Positions 63,401-64,000 of a stretch of 64,000 nt of DNA are shown one piece after another. Position 1 is the first letter of the stretch. Every line of letters starts with the position of its first letter. Below the pieces are notes generated by a model. It saw only the letters and a list, made by a program, of their open reading frames with translations. It did not search any database and was not told where the DNA came from. Both the position numbers and the translations under genes were made by a program. The stretch spans positions 26,438,266 to 26,502,265 of the forward strand of contig OX387197.1 of assembly GCA_947561715.1 (NCBI GenBank), given 5' to 3'. The stretch is from Ascidia mentula. Taxonomy: Eukaryota > Chordata > Ascidiacea > Phlebobranchia > Ascidiidae.

Positions 63401-64000
63401 TCACCCCTTGGAATTATCTGACCTCCCCTTTGCGTATACCTCTGGTTAGAAACCACTTCTCTTGAGCCATACGAATCCACACAACACCAGCAATACTTGT
63501 GGGCGTGGTTGACTTTCAAACATTATCTTTCCTCAGGTGTCAATAGGAGAGGTTTGCTGCAAGGATCCGCTAGAGGACCGCGTATCGGTCGGGGCGGGCG
63601 ATACTTGCTGCGGGGGAGTTCCCTATTTCAATAGCGGGTTGCAAGTGTGTTGTGACGGAAATTTACACGACGCCTTTGAACAGCAGTGCTGTGGTGGAAA
63701 GGTGGGGGTTCATGTTTATGCTCGTGATAAACTACATTTGAATGTGATTCCTTTCTATTTTGTCTGTTACTATACACAGCAACTTGACGAATTTAAACTC
63801 ATACATGAATTATTAAAAAGTCGCCAATTCGATTAAATGATCAAATCTAAAAAAACATTGTTTTTATTAAACCAACACAACTGTTTCAGATGATTTCAAG
63901 CAAAAAGGTTTGCTGTGGTGGAATATCCAGAGGTGTTGGGTTCGAACCCTCGCCCTTCCAGTCTTGCTGTGGAACCCGGTATGTGGAATCAAACTCTACG
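36894..64000 (+). CDS. USH2A: usherin (USH2A orthologue), 5' part; continues past window
   Basis: Forty-nine exons join in phase into 3408 codons with no stop. The start (ATG 36894) gives a signal peptide (MQLTFLVVTLVCLVAM) just after a probable leader acceptor at 36817. The domain order matches vertebrate usherin closely: signal peptide, LamG-like, laminin N-terminal, about ten laminin EGF repeats, four FN3, two LamG, a long FN3 run, then a Cys-rich block reached near residue 3250, about where human usherin has it. The remaining FN3 repeats, membrane segment and tail should lie beyond the edge. In vertebrates the protein forms ankle links of hair-cell stereocilia and a periciliary fibrous complex in photoreceptors, and binds collagen IV and fibronectin. 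Expression in ciliated sensory cells here is an inference. Exons are listed in the domain entries below. Confidence 0.95.
38859..39076. promoter_or_regulatory. cluster of four CACGTG E-boxes in usherin intron 3
   Basis: CACGTG occurs at 38859-38864, 38893-38898, 38948-38953 and 39071-39076, four palindromic hexamers in 218 bp where chance predicts about 0.05. Each is preceded by GT or T with a nearby TGTCA. The clustering suggests an intronic enhancer for a bHLH-Zip factor, but no experimental support is visible from sequence. Confidence 0.35.
39911..41746 (+). CDS. usherin exons 5-8: laminin N-terminal (domain VI)
   Basis: Exons 39911-40097, 40618-40808, 41267-41396 and 41649-41746 encode about residues 320-522. 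Diagnostic pieces are T-T-W-V-S, L-T-I-D-L-E-N-G-E-Y-Q, F-Y-V-K-M-Y-F-Y-S-P-Q-P and the strand before the first EGF repeat, G-L-K-G-I-Q-I-V-G-K. In vertebrate usherin this domain lies at the outer end and carries many disease missense changes. Confidence 0.92.
40343..40389 (+). ncRNA. hammerhead ribozyme, type I, core intact
   Basis: Stem I TGCA (40343-40346) pairs with TGTA (40386-40389, one G-U pair). The core strand is CTGAGGA (40347-40353), an allowed CUGANGA. Stem II is GAC...GTC (40354-40356 with 40364-40366), with one G-G mismatch inside. The second core strand is GAAA (40367-40370). Stem III is CAG (40371-40373) with CTG (40381-40383) around 7 bases, closed by A40370-T40384. Cleavage would follow T40385 (GTT triplet, usually slower than GTC). 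It lies in the sense strand of usherin intron 5. Confidence 0.6.
41899..46666 (+). CDS. usherin exons 9-19: laminin-type EGF repeats
   Basis: Exons 41899-41992, 42179-42374, 42739-42869, 43263-43421, 43890-44079, 44445-44650, 44997-45186, 45599-45712, 45899-46027, 46339-46467 and 46536-46666 encode about residues 522-1078. About ten eight-Cys laminin EGF modules are visible, with recurrent G-Q-C-x-C-K and C-x-x-C blocks. Most introns fall after the first base of a Gly codon preceding such blocks, so exon and module borders are staggered, as in laminins. One donor (44080) is weak, GTCGGT. Confidence 0.92.
43467..43543 (+). repeat. double-hairpin dispersed repeat, copy 3 (first hairpin only)
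   Basis: It matches copies 1 and 2 from GAACAATAAAAATGCAAAAT through the first hairpin: ATGGC pairs with GCCAT, and CCGATAA with TTATCG. The second hairpin is missing. A GTTGAAGGTCCGA tail like that near 29537 follows at about 43575. It lies in usherin intron 12. Confidence 0.65.
43665..43800 (+). repeat. hammerhead remnant followed by tRNA-derived SINE-like repeat, copy 2
   Basis: The segment 43670-43710 resembles the left part of the 55.9 kb hammerhead copy (ACACCAGCT then a mutated CTGATGA). From 43741 the sequence is about 85 percent identical to 33586-33637, with a B-box-like GGGTTCAAATCCC at 43774. Both sit in usherin intron 12 immediately after double-hairpin copy 3, making a cluster of three repeat types within 350 bp. 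Confidence 0.5.
46913..50010 (+). CDS. usherin exons 20-26: first FN3 group
   Basis: Exons 46913-47034, 47367-47613, 47890-48148, 48390-48659, 49100-49275, 49445-49589 and the start of 49902-50275 encode about residues 1079-1530. Four fibronectin type III domains are recognised by W-x-P-P...N-G starts and L-P-Y/P-F-T-x-Y-x-F ends, followed by the first half of a fifth. That half domain stops at the LamG pair, as in vertebrate usherin. Confidence 0.88.
49902..52216 (+). CDS. usherin exons 26-29: two LamG domains nested in an FN3
   Basis: Exons 49902-50275, 50612-50739, 50925-51377 and 51607-52216 contain two laminin G domains. LamG one has D-G-L-L-F-F-A-A-S, D-G-E-W-H-R-I, Y-V-G-G-I-P and G-C-I-K-D-I. 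LamG two has S-G-I-L-F-Y-A-G-G, D-G-E-W-H-T, Y-L-G-G-V and G-C-I-S-Q-L, ending V-D-L-D-G-C-P. After LamG two the sequence resumes with the back half of an FN3 (F-T-R-Y-L-Y-K-V-T-S-S-N-A-G-G), completed by exon 52281-52479. Confidence 0.9.
50353..50440 (+). repeat. double-hairpin dispersed repeat, copy 4 (diverged)
   Basis: The family start (GAACAATAAATGTGCAAAAT) is followed by CACGGACGTCGATAAAACCAT, a GTCAGAC segment, CCCATGTGAAGGTGATT and then unrelated sequence. Pairing in hairpin one is largely lost. It lies in usherin intron 26. Confidence 0.55.
52281..61947 (+). CDS. usherin exons 30-45: long FN3 array
   Basis: Exons are 52281-52479, 52703-53958, 54296-54557, 54729-54834, 55052-55246, 55629-55707, 56155-56285, 56609-56775, 56996-57192, 57890-58055, 58269-58442, 59698-59834, 60320-60518, 60814-61016, 61293-61391 and 61838-61947. 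More than a dozen FN3 domains follow, many ending in the usherin-typical A-C-T-x-x-G-C. Exon 52703-53958 (1256 bp) encodes nearly four consecutive domains without an intron, unlike the one-domain-in-two-exons pattern around it. Introns contain the three tRNA genes and the hammerhead repeats. Confidence 0.9.
55922..55968 (+). ncRNA. hammerhead ribozyme, type I, fully intact core
   Basis: Stem I is TGCA (55922-55925) with TGCA (55965-55968). The core strand is CTGATGA (55926-55932). Stem II is GACCT (55933-55937) with AGGTC (55941-55945) around TTT. GAAA (55946-55949) is the second core strand. Stem III is CAG (55950-55952) with CTG (55960-55962) around TGGCCAT, closed by A55949-T55963. The cleavage site is the preferred GTC triplet, after C55964. 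Every nucleotide of the catalytic core is the consensus one. It lies in usherin intron 35, sense strand. Stem I is only four base pairs before a bulge, and outer pairing or loop contacts needed for speed at cellular magnesium are not obvious, so activity in the cell is uncertain. Confidence 0.75.
57243..57302. repeat. perfect tandem repeat, 6 copies of 10 bp
   Basis: AAGTTTGTCC is repeated six times without a mismatch, in usherin intron 38, about 225 bp upstream of the first tRNA gene. Perfect identity implies recent expansion and probable length polymorphism. Confidence 0.95.
57526..57597 (+). tRNA. tRNA-Pro (CGG anticodon), copy 1
   Basis: The 72-nt gene folds as a full cloverleaf: the acceptor GGCTCGT pairs perfectly with ACGAGCC, discriminator C. 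The anticodon stem is CTCGC / GCGAG with loop TTCGGGT (anticodon CGG), and the T stem is CCCGG(G)/CCCGG with TTCAAAT. Box A is TGGTCTAGGGG and box B GGTTCAAATCC. A TTTT run follows at 57602. It is nearly identical to metazoan tRNA-Pro genes and lies in usherin intron 38 on the host gene's sense strand. Confidence 0.95.
57765..57836 (+). tRNA. tRNA-Pro (CGG anticodon), copy 2
   Basis: Identical to copy 1 except for one T-loop base (TTCAATT in place of TTCAAAT). The acceptor pairs perfectly, and a T-run terminator starts directly at 57837. It is 168 bp downstream of copy 1 in the same usherin intron, sense strand, and 54 bp upstream of exon 57890-58055. Confidence 0.95.
58955..59005 (-). repeat. 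decayed hammerhead-ribozyme repeat
   Basis: The minus strand reads AGACATAATAGGTC, then GAAC (one A short of GAAA plus C), CAG, GGCCAT, CTG, TC and an AGCTT arm. The CTGATGA strand is not recognisable. It lies in usherin intron 40. Confidence 0.5.
60132..60203 (+). tRNA. tRNA-Pro (CGG anticodon), copy 3
   Basis: Identical over all 72 nt to copy 2, with the same perfect acceptor pairing and an immediate TTTT terminator at 60204. It lies in usherin intron 41, sense strand. The few bases before copies 2 and 3 are similar (GTGC / GCGC), but the flanks otherwise differ. Confidence 0.95.
61149..61220 (+). repeat. hammerhead repeat with duplicated stem II-GAAAC segment
   Basis: A perfect CTGATGA (61153-61159) and stem II (GACC with GGTT) are followed by GAAACAG at 61173. 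Then a second stem II-like CCTTATAGGTT and a second GAAACAG occur before stem III, CTG, a GTA triplet and a weak stem I arm TGTG. The internal tandem duplication of about 20 bp disrupts the normal spacing. If the first GAAA is used, stem III must enclose a large loop. It lies in usherin intron 43. Probably weak or inactive. Confidence 0.6.
62386..62416 (+). repeat. double-hairpin repeat remnant, copy 5
   Basis: AATAACACGGACGTCGAT matches the start of the 50.4 kb copy base for base, then diverges (GATTTCATGAGG). It lies in usherin intron 45. Too short to fold like the parent. Confidence 0.4.
62680..64000 (+). CDS. usherin exons 46-49: cysteine-rich block (incomplete)
   Basis: Exons 62680-62770, 62976-63134, 63537-63701 and 63890-64000 (open at the window end) encode repeated C-C pairs: V-C-C-S-G, E-C-C-D, V-C-C-G-G, Q-C-C-D-G, V-C-C-K-D, D-T-C-C-G-G, Q-C-C-G-G and S-C-C-G-T. 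The vertebrate protein has the same block interrupting its FN3 array, including V-S-V-G-A/I-G-D. Exons 47 and 48 begin and end in phase 0, so whole Cys units could be skipped or duplicated without frame change. Confidence 0.9.

Overview
The window reads as nuclear DNA of a compact chordate genome, most likely a tunicate of the Ciona type. It is AT-rich, most introns are 100-700 bp with GT-AG borders, and the gene set (usherin, an ARHGEF10-type RhoGEF, a class A GPCR) is animal and chordate-like. The organism call is an inference from gene content and style; no database search was run. Splice sites, reading phases and repeat pairings were worked out by eye from the sequence. Family names come from remembered protein families.

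Layout. 1-7201 has no gene I can support, but carries a foldback element (6203-6381) and a complete non-autonomous hAT-type transposon with 8-bp target duplications (6707-6879). 7202-12689 (+) is a nine-exon rhodopsin-like orphan GPCR of about 819 residues with an unusually long acidic/serine-rich tail. 12690-16706 is intergenic. 16707-30949 (+) is a 25-exon ARHGEF10/ARHGEF10L-type Rho guanine nucleotide exchange factor of about 1465 residues, with DH, PH-like and beta-propeller regions. 30950-34027 is intergenic with SINE-like pieces. 34028-35119 (-) is a two-exon double-hotdog (4HBT-type) thioesterase-like gene. 36894 to the window end (+) is the 5' two thirds of an usherin (USH2A) orthologue: 49 exons and 3408 codons in window. 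Its order is signal peptide, LamG-like, laminin N-terminal, about ten laminin EGF repeats, FN3, two LamG inside a split FN3, a long FN3 array and a cysteine-rich block. The gene runs off the right edge.

Inside the usherin introns are three near-identical tRNA-Pro(CGG) genes on the same strand. Both the RhoGEF and usherin introns hold pieces of a small repeat whose centre is a hammerhead self-cleaving ribozyme. Two copies (40343-40389 and 55922-55968) keep every core nucleotide of a type I hammerhead, and at least seven decayed copies lie on both strands. A second dispersed family can fold into two consecutive hairpins (15.6, 29.3, 43.5, 50.4 and 62.4 kb), and tRNA-derived SINE-like pieces occur at 27.4, 33.6 and 43.7 kb. 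Repeats touch host splicing at two RhoGEF exons: a 23-bp minisatellite runs directly into one 3' splice site, and another exon appears to begin in repeat-derived sequence.

The four genes have no evident shared pathway. The thioesterase and usherin genes are head to head, about 1.8 kb apart between start codons, and could share a regulatory region.
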